A stretch of 64,000 nt of DNA from Pithys albifrons albifrons (taxonomy: Eukaryota > Chordata > Aves > Passeriformes > Thamnophilidae): NCBI RefSeq assembly GCF_047495875.1, contig NC_092474.1:14924200-14988199 (forward strand), in the 5' to 3' direction. A model generated the notes under the pieces. The model made no database searches and was not told the origin of the DNA. It was given only the letters and a program-made list of their open reading frames with translations. A program made the translations under genes and the position numbers. How positions within the stretch are numbered: position 1 is the first letter of the stretch; every line of letters starts with the position of its first letter. Positions 11,193-21,639 of this stretch are shown piece after piece.

Positions 11193-12510
11193 ATGGCTTC
11201 ATTTATAACTCTGCTTTCCTTGTGCAACTCAAACAAGAAGAGGAATCCATCATGGTCTTCTAGTAGATGGTTGGAGCACAGGAGCCAAGCTCCAGCACAT
11301 CATGCAAAGTCTTCATCCATGTACTTGCCACCAATCCTATCCTAATTATTAATCCTATGTTAATCAGTTCTCATCATCCAAAAGTTCCCAGAGAAATTTT
11401 TTTTTCAGCTATGAAAAGCTCTGCCTCAAAATCTGGAGGGTCTCAGAGAGCCAGACTTGGCTTTAAGGAGATTGTGGTTGTCTCGTTGTTCTGGGCTGAT
11501 GGAGTGTAACCATAAGCATAACGTTTCTCATCCACACCTCCTGCAAGTTTCACTGGCAGTGGCACAAAAAGCATGAGAGGCTGCACTGGCAGGTCCAGAG
11601 AAATGGGTGAAGATTATGAGGTGACATCCAGCAGAGATTTGTGCTCCATGGGAGCAAATTTTAATCCTTCTTTCTGACAGCGATGGACCCAAACATCTGG
11701 GCAGTAGCACAGGTCTGGGTCACCTCAGTGAGCCATCATGGAGCTCTCCTCCAGGCGTGAGCAAGACTGGCCCAGAGCAGGGCTGGACGGTGACCTAGGT
11801 GACACAAGGCCTGTGCACAGCACTGTGCTGGGTTGCTAAGCACAGAGTGCCCTGCCTTGGCACAGCCAAGCAGGGACAGGAAGGTCTGACTCAGCCTCAC
11901 CAGCTCCCTCAGAAATACACCATAAAAGGGACCCTGAGTGGCAGTTTCTCTGTGCAGGAGAGGGTGGCTGCAGACACCACAAACCCCCATACTCATGTGT
12001 GTCTCATCCCTGGAGGTGTGTCCTGTCTAATTTGTACATAATGCCAGAGATGATCTGGAAACTGTAAAGTTAAAAGCACAGGGAGATGTTTGTATAAGAA
12101 ATTCCTCTTATGTGATTTATAAAGCATGGTGAGAGGCTTAAGAATAATGCAGTCATCCAAACAACTGCTTTAAATAGCAGAGGTGACATTTCCCCAATGA
12201 GCACCATTCACATGGCACAGAGAGAGGGTTTATTGCCCAAACCCTGTATTGATGTTAGTCACCTGCATCAATGGTGTGTCCCAGCTGGTGCCCAGCAAAC
12301 CCAGCACAGTCCCACTGTCACAGGGAACCTTCATGTGATATGATACATTTTGTACTGGAAGGGTCTCCATTACAATGTGTGAAGCATTTCTTGAGGACAA
12401 GTGTCCAGTGAAGGTTTCAAGCTTCCAAGCAGAGAGGATAATGAGAGTGCCAACACATTTTCTTAAATAAGGAACAAGACAAAAGAGGAAAAGTGAGGAA
12501 TTCCAGACAT
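11193..12510. other. Unique sequence, no gene supported
   Basis: No repeat or exon was recognised. Short frames of up to 86 codons overlap on opposite strands. Confidence 0.45.
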
Positions 12511-13334
12511 CAGAATCATAGAATCACGGAATGGCTTGGGTTGGAAGGGACCTTGAAGATCACCTCATGTCACCCCCTGCCATGGGCAGGGACACCTTCC
12601 CTAAACTGGATTTCTCCAAGCCAAATACAGCCTGGCCTTTGACAGTTCCAGGGATGTCACAGCAACAGTTTTTCTGGGCAACCTGTGCCAGGGCGTCCCC
12701 ACCCTCATAGGGGAGAATTTCTTCCTAATATCTAATCTAAACCTGCTCTCTGACAGTGGAAAGCCATTTCCCATTGTCCTGTCACTCCAGGCCCTTGTAA
12801 ATAGTCTCACTCCTTTCTTGCAGGCTCTCTTCAGGAACTGCAGTGCCATTATTAGGTCATCCTGGAGCCCTCTCTTCTCCAGGATGAACAATCACAATTC
12901 TCTCAGTCTTTCCTCACAGCAGAGGGTCTTCACCTCTCTAACCGTCTCAGTGGCCTTCTCTGGACTCTCTCCAGCAGCTCTATGTCCCTCCTGCCCTGGG
13001 TCCCCAGGGCTGGGGCAGCTCTGCAGGTGGGGTCTCACCTGAGGGGGCAGAGGGGCAGAATCCCCTCCTCCCCTGCTGCCCACACTGTGGGATCAGCCCA
13101 GGGCACACAGCCAGTGCATGTCCAGCCTCTCACACACCAGCACCAGAAAGTCCTTCTTCCCAGGGTTTGTCTGGATCTGTTCATCCCAAGCCTGTATTGG
13201 TACTAGGGGTTGCCCTGTCCCACATGCAGTGCCAGCACTTGGTCTTGTTAAACCTCTGAGATTCCCATGGGCCAATGTTTGAGTCCCTCTGGATGGCATC
13301 TCATTTGTATCACCTGAACCCTGAGCATGGTATC
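12511..13334 (-). mobile_element. CR1 LINE, main part (interrupted by an LTR)
   Basis: The plus strand begins with the reversed tail CAGAATCATAGAATCACGGA. It runs through the 3' region, then the reversed coding part (CTCTTCTCCAGGATGAAC, CTTCTCTGGACTCTCTCCAG), and into a module with GCCAGCACTTGGTCTTGTTA and CCCTCTGGATGGCATCTCAT. At 13334 the CR1 is interrupted by a solo LTR and resumes at 13690. This is the second-longest CR1 of the window, over 0.8 kb, and no intact frame is left. Confidence 0.9.
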
Positions 13335-13602
13335 TGTAGGAATTTTACATGGAGGTAGGCCAAAAGGCCAAGATCTGTTTAATAGAAATCCTGGGTTTGC
13401 CTCTGTGGCCTAATGCGGTGCAGCCTTGGGGGTGCTGGACGCTGCCCGCTGCAGCGTTAGCAACAGGACGGCCTATTGGAGGAGCCTCGTGAGCACCTCG
13501 GGGTAACCAGTAATAAAGAGCTTTTGTTCACGTGGACCAGGCCATTAGCCAATCGTTAAGGGCTGAGCCAGGAACCCTGTACGTGAACCCTGTACCCAAA
13601 GA

Positions 13603-13610
13603 TATATAAG
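13603..13610 (+). promoter_or_regulatory. LTR TATA box
   Basis: TATATAAG sits 16 bp upstream of the LTR polyadenylation signal, the expected position of the viral core promoter. It is inferred from position inside the solo LTR. Confidence 0.6.
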
Positions 13611-13625
13611 TCTTGTACGGGCATT

Positions 13626-13631
13626 AATAAA
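13626..13631 (+). terminator. LTR polyadenylation signal AATAAA
   Basis: A canonical AATAAA lies in the R region of the solo LTR. It could act as a cryptic poly(A) site for sense transcription through this locus. Confidence 0.6.
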
Positions 13632-13689
13632 CGTATGATACAGCTAATTCATATTGGATCATCTGTTCAGTCCAGACCCGTCTGCCATA

Positions 13690-13762
13690 GGTGTCATCTC
13701 CACGTTTGCTGAGGGTGCACTCGGTCCTTTTCTCTGTGTCGTTAATCAGGGTCTGAGCTCTT
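13690..13762 (-). mobile_element. CR1 LINE, continuation beyond the nested LTR
   Basis: GGTGTCATCTCCACGTTTGC, GAGGGTGCACTCGGTCC and GTCGTTAATCAGGG continue the CR1 module cut at 13334. Removing the LTR and one 6-bp duplicate rejoins the CR1 without loss. Confidence 0.8.
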
Positions 13763-14050
13763 TTCACATAGACAGAATGCAAACAACTTCCAGGCTGAAC
13801 CCAGTCTTGCCTCTGTGATGAGCTGGAGTTTGTAGCAGGGATTGCTGCTTTGTAATGAGTTAGCAACAAGGGCAAGCTGGGAAACATGTTACATGGCTTT
13901 GTCATTCCAGTTTTGTAATCAAATGCCCAGTCATGCCCTTTGCTGCACACACTTTATGATCATTTTCCTTAATTTCACCTACTAGCCAGGTGGACAAACC
14001 CCAAGGAGGTTTGCCAGGCAGTGATTGTGTCATTCCCAGAGGATGGATTA

Positions 14051-14625
14051 CAGCATCACAGAATATGTTGAGATGGAAGGGATACACAAGGATCATCAAG
14101 TCCAACTCCTAGCCCTGCACAGGACCAGCCCCAAGAGTCACATTCTGTGTCCCAGAGCATCATCCAAACCCTCCTGGAGCTCTGGCAGACTTGGGGATGT
14201 GCCCACTGCCCTGGGGAGCCTGCTCAGTCCCCACCACCCTCTGGGGAAAGAACCTTTTCCTGACATCCAACCTGACCCTGCCCTGACACAGCTCCAGGCC
14301 ATTCCCTGGTTGCTGTCCCTGGTCCCACAGAGCAGAGATCAGTGCCTGCCCATTCTCTGCCCCTGCCGAGGAAGTTGGACCTACAGTGAGGTCTCCTCTC
14401 AGTCTCCTCATCTCCAGCTGAACACACCAAATGCCCTCAGTGCCCTCACACTCTGCCCCTCCAGGCCCTTCCCCATCTTTGTTGCCTCCTTTGGACACTC
14501 TCCAATGGCTCAATCTCTTCCTTACATTGTGGTGCCCCAAACTGCCCCAGTATTGCAGATGAGGCTGCCCCAGTGCAGAGCAGAGCGGGACAATCCCCTC
14601 CCCCAGGGATCACTGTAGGAGACCA
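14051..14625 (-). mobile_element. CR1 LINE, subfamily copy 1 of 3
   Basis: It opens with CAGCATCACAGAATATGTTG, then GGATCATCAAGTCCAACTCC, CCACTGCCCTGGGGAGCCTG, CCATTCCCTGGTTGCTGTCC and CTTTGTTGCCTCCTTTGGAC. It is the reverse complement of the same subfamily seen in sense at 18.07 kb and in reverse at 19.37 kb. An open frame of about 197 codons crosses it on the non-coding strand; it is a shadow of CR1 composition and not a gene. Confidence 0.9.
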
Positions 14626-14639
14626 GCTGGCAAGAGCTG

Positions 14640-15915
14640 AACGGGGGAGGAGATTCTGGTGCCAGGTGTGTGGACTGGGTGTCTTTGACAGCAGGGTGTC
14701 ACAGGGATGAGTTAGGACTCAGGTTCATGTTTCCTATGACCCAGAGACATCAAGGTGAGGAGCTGCAGGACGCCCAGACCCATTTACAGCACAGACACAC
14801 TGGTGGGTGCAGGACCTGAGAGACAGACGGAGTCCCATGACCAGTCCTGTGTGCCAGTGAATGAACTATTTGGCACAGAGCATTTCACGCTCCCTTCCAC
14901 TCAGAGTTGATGCTGACCTGCATCCCTGACAGCTTTGGCAGCTTGCAGAGGGGTTTGTATGTCTGTGTGTGTTTTATCAGCGGGCTCAGCTTCCAGTGGG
15001 GAAACAAGCAGGAGCTGCCTGTTGGCATGTGACCAGTAGGTCCCAGACCCCAGGCTGGATCAGAAGATAAATCAGAAAAGGGATATTAACATGACAGAGA
15101 CATTACAAACTACAGTGCAGATATCTGATCAGAGTGAAGCATTGCCTGTTGCTGTTGATCTCAGCCATCAGGACAGTTCACACCTTTGCAAGTTATTTGT
15201 CTGTGCAACACAATAGATATTAAAATGCCCATTACATCGTTTCCTGGAGAGGCAATCTTCTGCACATGGAGACAGGAGCAGGCAATCGCAGCTCTACTGC
15301 ACTTAGGAGAACATATTACCACAAGTAAAGAGCTGTATGACCAAAATTTCATGCAGCTAAAATTGACTAATAGCTTCAAGGGTTTTTTCTTAACACATGT
15401 TATTACTCACCATACTGCTGCCCTTACTTGGGGGAAATTCCTGCTTCTAGAACTTGTTGTTGAGTTGTGTTTATTCCACAACTAGGGAAGGCACGGCTCA
15501 TATATTGCAGATACAAACCATACAGCGACCGTCCCTGTGAACAATTAATCAAGCTGCATCGTGCTAGTGGTTTTTCAGCAAAGTGAAACACAAGTGAGAA
15601 GCAGGGAAGTCCTCCTAGGGACTGCATCAGAGAGAAAATAAAACATCCCCGTCTCCAGGCTGGCCTTGCCCCTCCAGAAGTCTTTACAGCCTCTCTTGGA
15701 TGCACATCATCAAGGACAGCTGCCTGGAAGGGAGCAAAGGGTTTTTCTGCTCACTGTACAGCAGCTGTGAAATGTGAGGATGGCTTAGGGCAACAGTAGG
15801 GCAGGAAAAAAGTTGCTGCTTGGTAATTTTTGAGTTCTTTTGGACAAAAGAAGGGGTGATACCTGTGATGTTCTGCATGCAGAAAGGATAGACCAGAGGG
15901 AAGGGCTTTCAGCTG
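14640..15915. other. Unique sequence, no gene supported
   Basis: No repeat was recognised. The part at 15.1-15.45 kb is AT-balanced and repeat-free, with a 99-codon plus-strand frame (15186-15485) opposed by a 72-codon minus-strand frame. Neither has a domain or clear splice sites. Confidence 0.4.
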
Positions 15916-16042
15916 AAAGAGAATAGTTTTAGACTAGATAGTAAGAAGAAATTGTTCCCTGTGAGGGTGGGCAGACCCTGGCACAGATTGCCCAGAGAAT
16001 ATGTGGCTGCCCCATCCCTGGAAGTGTTCAATGCCAACTGTT
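15916..16042 (+). mobile_element. CR1 LINE fragment lacking its 3' tail
   Basis: TTTTAGACTAGATAGTAAGA, GTTCCCTGTGAGGGTGGGCA, CACAGATTGCCCAGAGAATA and ATCCCTGGAAGTGTTCAATG follow the CR1 sense order and then stop abruptly. The final 100 or so bases of CR1, including the octamer tail, are missing, so this copy lost its 3' end after insertion. Confidence 0.85.
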
Positions 16043-16044
16043 CT

Positions 16045-17600
16045 GTGAGAAGTGATCTGGGGAACAGGCAAAAGCAGTGGGCAACGTGAGACCCCTAAGC
16101 ACCCATTAAGAGTTCAGAGCTGGAATACAGCCTGATTTCTGCTCCACCTCTGGGCACTTTTTCCCCCAGTCTTCCACCCTGGACCCTGGTTTGGCTGGGC
16201 TGAGCCCAGGTTGCCTCTCTGAAACTCCCACAGCAGTGCAAGGGTTCCATCCCACCTGAGTTGACCAAATTTTGCTTTCCAATCTGCGTTCTGAGTGTCC
16301 TTCAGATAATGTCCACTGCCCCAGTGCGAAAGTTGGCTTCTTCATAACTATCTCCCCTAGTTCCTGCTATTCCAGCACAGGCCTGCCATTTAGGGCTCAT
16401 CCTGCTTCCAACCACCAAATAAGGCCAAATAAGTGTTCGTTGTCCTTTATAGGAGTGAAGAAGTTTTATCACGTGGTGGCACAGCAGTACCCAGGACTGC
16501 CTGGCCATTTGGGTCTCTGCTCCATCCACCCCTCTCAGCCCCTTGCTCTATCCCTGAGACGGGAGCACTCTTGTTCATCATGGTACCTGGCCTATTGGAG
16601 GACACTGGACACATGATTCAACCTGGCTCTGGAGCCAAGGGGGCAGTAGGGGTCACACAAGCAGCACCTTCTGGACAGGTCTCGGGAGGTGATAACCATG
16701 TAGGATGGACACTCAACAGTTTTCTTTTGTGACTCTCATCCTTTTCTTGTCTGAACAGAAGGAGCAGTGGGCAGGAACCATGTGGTGTAGATGAGCTCCC
16801 AGTTAGAATGATCCTTGGCTACATGGAACAGAGCAGAAGCTCTGATGGGTCAACAGGTTCATCAATCATCTTCAGACATGCTCTCCAGTCACTGTGAGCC
16901 ATCATGACAGCAGCATCTGTGAGTCACAGTCCCCTTCCCAAGAGCTGTTACTGCCTGGAAGGCTGCTGAGTGTTCACTGAGCTCAGAGTCCAAACTGGAC
17001 ACACCTGCACAGGCCCTTGGTGGTGTGGAGAGTAAAAACCAGCAGGGAGGTCTCTGCTTTTTGCTGTGAGAAGCCACAGGAGATGCCCACTGCAGAAACA
17101 TTTCACCTATTCTTCAGAGGTTGTTTGGCTGTTGGTGTTTGTTTGTTTAGAGGGGTTATGTTTTGCTTTGTTTGGTTTGCAATTCAATATGTTAAAACAG
17201 GCAGAGAAGTGAAAATTGCTGGGACCATCTGCTGGTAACAGTCAGCAAAACACACTGCTAATGATTGATTTTCTCCTCCCCCTCCCTGTGATCAAAGATA
17301 TCCATGGATCTGACAGCCTGGAGGGAATTCTGTCCTTGGGGCACCACAGATTATCATAAGCAGGAAAGGAAGATGTGTCAGTTAACCCAGCTCTTCTTGG
17401 ACCTGCACTTCACCTGAGAAATCTGTGCTAATACCATCACAGAGATTTTGGTCACCCAGTCACAGAGGCAGAAGGATGTGACCTGCCTGCTGCGTGGAAT
17501 GCTGCCCATCCTGAGAGGGGAGTCCCCAAGCCCAGGGGAGCCCTGCACTCCCAGGGAAGCATGGGAATGAGGGTCAGCCAGGCTGATCCTGCCAACTTAA
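16045..17600. other. Unique sequence, no gene supported
   Basis: No repeat was recognised. The longest frames (114 and 99 codons, plus strand, 16.27-16.73 kb) overlap each other in different phases. Confidence 0.4.
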
Positions 17601-17905
17601 AAGAATCATAGAATCATTAAGTCTGGGTAAGACCTCTAAGACCATCAAGTCTAACCTTCAACCGAATCCCAGTATAGCCACTAAATCATGTCCTGAAGTG
17701 CCACATCTGCTCATTTTTTGAAAACCTGCACGGATGGGGACTCTACCACTGCCCTGGACAGCCAGTGCCAGTGCCTAATCACCCTTTCAGTGAAGAAATG
17801 TTTGCTAAAACCCAACCTGAACCTCCCCTGGCCCAATTTGAGACCATTTTCCTTTGTTTTATCACTTGTTACCTGGGAGAAAAAAATCGACCAGCACAAC
17901 TGTTA
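17601..17905 (-). mobile_element. CR1 LINE 3' fragment, a different subfamily
   Basis: AGAATCATAGAATCATTAAG, ACCATCAAGTCTAACCTTCA, GTGCCTAATCACCCTTTCAG and TGAACCTCCCCTGGCCCAAT are the reverse complement of the CR1 subfamily whose sense 3' end reads ...GGTTGGACTTGATGAT.... The copy at 29.93 kb is a relative. The 155 bp separating it from the next CR1 are unassigned. Confidence 0.88.
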
Positions 17906-18065
17906 CTGTTGCTCTGCAACAGCATCCACACCTGCAACAGGTCTAATGGCCTTTTCCACCAGCACTGCACTGTGGACTCCTCTTGATGGAGCTGAAGACT
18001 TCATAGACTGGTCAGGTGAGACAATAGAGAGTTTCTCATTGCCCCTGCAGACCACAATGACTTAG

Positions 18066-18456
18066 GTCACTCGGTGTGTTCAGCTGCAGAACAGGAGACT
18101 GAGGGGAGATCTCATTTCAGGTCCAGCTTCCTCAGCAGGGGCAGAGGATGGGCAGGCACTGATCTCTGCTCTGTGGGGACCAGGGACAGCACCCAGGGAA
18201 TGGCCTGGAGCTGTGTCAGGGCAGGGTTAGGTTGGATGTCAGGAAAAGGTTCTTCCCCCAGAGGGTGGTGGGCACTGAGCAGGCTCCCCAGGGCAGTGGG
18301 CACCACACTGAGGCTGTCAGAACTCAAGGAGCATTTGGATGATCCTCTCAGGCAGAAGGTGTGACTCTTGGGCATGGTCCTGTACAGGGCTGAGAGTTGG
18401 ACTTGCTGATCCTTGTGGATCCCTTCTAGCTCAGCATATTCTCTGAATCTGTGAAC
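18066..18456 (+). mobile_element. CR1 LINE, subfamily copy 2 of 3
   Basis: Sense orientation: GTGTGTTCAGCTGCAGAACA, ATCTCTGCTCTGTGGGGACC, GGGAATGGCCTGGAGCTGTG, CAGAGGGTGGTGGGCACTGA and GGATGATCCTCTCAGGCAGA, ending ATATTCTCTGAATCTGTGAA. It mirrors the reverse-strand copies at 14.05 and 19.37 kb. Confidence 0.9.
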
Positions 18457-18459
18457 TTA

Positions 18460-19370
18460 AACTCCTTCACCAGACACTCGACTTCACCAGGTCATACTGG
18501 AGCGTGTCTGTATGACCCGAATCTCAGCACCTGTCAGTCCACTCAGCACTTTGAACCACTCACCCATCAGGCAGCTTGTGGAGCCTCTACTTTGTAGCCC
18601 AATTAACCCCTGCACTAATTGCATCTCTGTGCCTGTTTGAGTGGGGAAGGTGTGAAGTGATTTACTGGGGTGTGAGCAGGGCTCAGACAAGAGGCTCAGC
18701 CGAGGATCCTTGCTGGAGTGTCGGCTCTTGGTGGTGGAGATGCTCTGCAGAGCCAACAGCCCTCCAGCACCCGGTGGCTGAAACCCTCCTCCTGCAATAC
18801 CCGGGGTGAATGCAGAACAGGACAGCTCTGCACTGTCTCTGCCAAATCCATTGTGGCTGCCCTCCCCACCCCCCTTCCTTTTCCCTTCCCCCAATCCATA
18901 TTTTCCGTGAAAAAATACATTTTTGTCATGTCTTGTGGGAAAAAAAATACAGTGCTATTACACATTTTTATAGCACACCTTTCATAGCTTATCGTGGAGC
19001 TGTGCACATAAAAAAATGAGTTGCATAAATTTTAAAGACATGTAATACATACACAGTTAAAATCAGGCCACAACAGCAATAGAAAACAGGTGTGTGCTTA
19101 AAGGGAGATTTAAAGCAGGGACGTGAGTTGCACACGGGAGCTGTGGGGCAGAGGAGCTGCAGGCATTCATCCCACTGAGTGGTGGGATGGAGAGAGGGGC
19201 TGTTAATCTCAGCAGCAAAACAGCCAAACAGGCACCCAAGGGGGAGAGGAGAAAGATAAGGATAAATACCTGAGAATCTGAAGCCTCACAGGAATGATGC
19301 TCTGCAGAGATTGGGTCTCCAGAGACTGAGCTGGACAGGGAAGAGCTCAGAGATCAAAGCGGAATTTCCT
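18460..19370. other. Unique sequence, no gene supported
   Basis: No repeat was recognised. 18.9-19.1 kb is AT-rich with A-runs. Frames of up to 136 codons overlap on both strands. Confidence 0.4.
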
Positions 19371-19985
19371 GAATCACAGAATCACAGAATATGCTGAGAT
19401 GGGAGGGACACACAAAGATCATCAAGACCAACTCCTGGGCCCTCAAAGGACCATCTCCAAGGGTCACACCCTGTGCCCCAGAGGATCATCCAAACACTCC
19501 TGGAGCTCTGCCAGCCTTGGAGCTGTGCCCACTGCCCTGGGGAGCCTGCTCAGTCCCACCACCCTCTGGATCCTGAGATCCAATCTAACCCTCCCCTGGC
19601 ACAACTCCAAGCCATTCCCTGGGTGCTGTCCCTGGTCCCCACAGAGCAGAGATCAGCACCTGCCCCTCCTCTGCCCCTCCCAAGGAAGCTGGACCTGCAA
19701 TGAGATCTCCCCTCAGTCTCCTCTTCTCCAGCTGAACACACCAAGTACCCTCAGTGTCCTCACACACTGCCCCTCCAGGCCCTTCCCCATCTTTGTTGCC
19801 TCCTTTGGACACTCTCCAATGGCTCAATCTCTGCCTTCCATTGTGTCCCCTCAAACTACTCCCCCATTGCAGGTGAGGCTGCCCCAGTGCAGAGCAGAGC
19901 GGGACAATCCCCTCCCTGGCTCTGCCATGCTGGGCCTGATGCCCCCCATGCCAGGGATTTCCCTCCTGGCTCCAGGACACTGCTG
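19371..19985 (-). mobile_element. CR1 LINE, subfamily copy 3 of 3
   Basis: GAATCACAGAATCACAGAAT, AAGATCATCAAGACCAACTC, CCACTGCCCTGGGGAGCCTG, CCATTCCCTGGGTGCTGTCC and CTTTGTTGCCTCCTTTGGAC match copy 1 block for block. It extends further 5' in CR1 terms (CCCCATGCCAGGGATTTCCC near 19945). The 201- and 184-codon frames on either strand are shadows of the repeat. Confidence 0.9.
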
Positions 19986-20282
19986 GCTTGTGGGCAGCTG
20001 CTGAAGCTCTACCCCACACAGATGCCAGCCTAACTAGTGTCCTTGTGCACTTCTGAAACCTGCAGGACAGATGTGTCCTGCTGTGAGAGTGCACTGAGCG
20101 CCTGAAGCCCAACCAGCAGCAGTTTGGTAGAGGCTCCAAAGGAGGAAAAGACCTGGGTCATATCTGTGCCAAGAACTCCTTTAGGAAACCCCCAAAGGAA
20201 CAGTGACCTAGTGAGCTCCAATGCAGATGGGACTGGAACACCAATCACACATGGACAGCTATGGTTTTTCTGACATCATTTG

Positions 20283-20602
20283 TCAAGGAACAAAGGAAGT
20301 TGTGGGTACAGTCTCACATAAGCTTTTCGCATCTTATGCAATCTGACTGGGACTAAACGAGGGCTTCAAGCACTGTGTAAATAATTCTGGCTTGATTCTA
20401 ACTCAATTTTCCTTTGTATGTTTCTCCCATGTAATAGAGTGAACCTTATCACTGAACTTTGTTATATCAAACTTTTATAAATTCTTACTAAAACTACTGT
20501 TGCTAATACCTTTGATGGTGATTCTTTGAATTACTCTAAATCACTAATTTGCAGTAAATTAGTGTAGTTCAGAGGCTCCTAAATCAGTATACACAACAAT
20601 TT
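20283..20602 (+). mobile_element. Possible degraded LTR fragment
   Basis: The stretch is AT-rich. It has a TTTGTTATATCAAACTTTTA then TTCTTACTAAAACTACTGTT then AGTTCAGAGGCTCCTAAATC order, ending TATACACAACA. It reminds me of the 3' part of some songbird LTRs. I found no matching target duplication and no convincing 5' terminus. It could equally be unique AT-rich DNA. Confidence 0.25.
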
Positions 20603-20807
20603 CATGTAGACATAAGAACCTGAAATCAGAATTTGCAACAGCTGCTACATACAAGCCTTCCAGCTGTTCAAGGGTTTCTGGTCAGCTGTACCTTGGCCTG
20701 ATGGAAGCTGAGTGGATCTGCAGGACCAAAGATTGACCACTATCTGAATATTTGCCCTAGGAAAGGAGCCAGAGAAGATTGTTGGGACCTCTGAAAGAAG
20801 TAACTGG

Positions 20808-21003
20808 GTTAGATATTAGGTCAAGGTTCTTCACCCAGAGGGTGGTCAGGTTCTAAACAGGCTCCCCAGGCAGCCCAAGGCTGCCAGAGGTCAAGGAGCA
20901 TTTCGACAATGTTCTCAGGCATATGATGGGATTGTTGGGGTGTCCTGTGGATGGTCCTTGTGGGTCTTTCCACCTTAGGCTATTCTGTGATTCTATGATT
21001 CTT
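20808..21003 (+). mobile_element. CR1 LINE 3' fragment
   Basis: GGGTTAGATATTAGGTCAAG, CACCCAGAGGGTGGTCAGGT, CAGAGGTCAAGGAGCATTTC and the tail ATTCTGTGATTCTATGATTC are in sense order. The tail is intact, so the 3' end is the true one. Confidence 0.92.
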
Positions 21004-21570
21004 TACCCAGCTCAGTGGTACTTGGCACTGGGATGGAAAGCTGAAGCTGACCAGGTGGGCAGTGTGTCTGAGTAAACCTATTCCCAGATGTAGGATTGGA
21101 CTGCATTCCAAGATGTCCATGAGAGGACAACGTTGTCTCTTCATAATGATCAACCCCTTGCCAACTTGCAGCAGACATGTGCTCATCTCCCTGTTGGGAA
21201 GTGTGCTGCCTACTCTGGCGCCACGTTCCTGTGGCTGGCAGTAGGCAGAGAATTTGGCCTTGGTGTTCATCTAGGATGGAACATAATTCAATGAGATGTG
21301 CAGTTATTGAGAGCCAGTGTGAAGACACTCTGAATGGAGCTACGGACAGCCCTCTGCAAGCTCAGGTCTTTGTCAGGAGCAGAAGGCACACTAGTGTGAC
21401 CTGGGGCTTGTCCTGCCCAGGCCCAGGCTGCAGTGTCCTCTTCACTAGAGGAAGAGGCGGAAGGTTTCTCAAAATCAAGCCTTCTCATCTCTAACTCAAA
21501 GGGTCCCAAATGTGGGATATCTGCTACAGCTGCAGAGAGACAGAATAGAAAGATCTCTCATTCCCCTTGA
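21004..21570. other. Unique sequence, nothing recognised
   Basis: No repeat or exon was seen. Frames of up to 111 codons overlap on both strands. Confidence 0.4.
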
Positions 21571-21638
21571 ATGATACGATCATTATGGTTGGAAAAGACC
21601 TTTAAGGTCATCAAGTCCAACTGAGACTATCCCCAGAA
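21571..21638 (-). mobile_element. Short CR1 LINE 3'-end fragment
   Basis: ATGATACGATCATTATGGTT followed by GGAAAAGACCTTTAAGGTCATC and AAGTCCAACTG is the reverse complement of the last 70 or so bases of a CR1. It is strongly 5'-truncated. Confidence 0.75.
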
Positions 21639-21639
21639 G

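Larger units (their letters stand above)
13329..13695 (+). mobile_element. Solo LTR (355 bp) nested in CR1, with 6-bp TSD
   Basis: The LTR spans 13335-13689. It starts TGTAGGAATTTTACA and ends TCTGCCATA, a slightly degraded terminal inverted repeat (TGTAGG against an expected CCTACA-like end). It is flanked by GGTATC (13329-13334) and GGTGTC (13690-13695), a 6-bp target duplication with one mismatch. Internal order is that of a U3-R-U5 unit: an inverted-CCAAT-type ATTGG at about 13470, TATATAAG at 13603-13610, then the polyadenylation signal AATAAA at 13626-13631. Short length, 6-bp duplication, close TATA/AATAAA spacing and TGTAG start recall alpharetrovirus-like or class II avian ERVs. No proviral interior remains. 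Confidence 0.85.

Noticed and set aside
14025..14618. 197-codon plus-strand frame
   Set aside because: It lies antisense across a CR1 copy and corresponds to the similar 201-codon frame over the same subfamily at 19399-20004. It is repeat composition, not a gene family.
19585..20139. 184-codon minus-strand frame
   Set aside because: It lies in the CR1 sense direction but does not match CR1 reverse transcriptase in frame, and it is paired with another open frame on the other strand.
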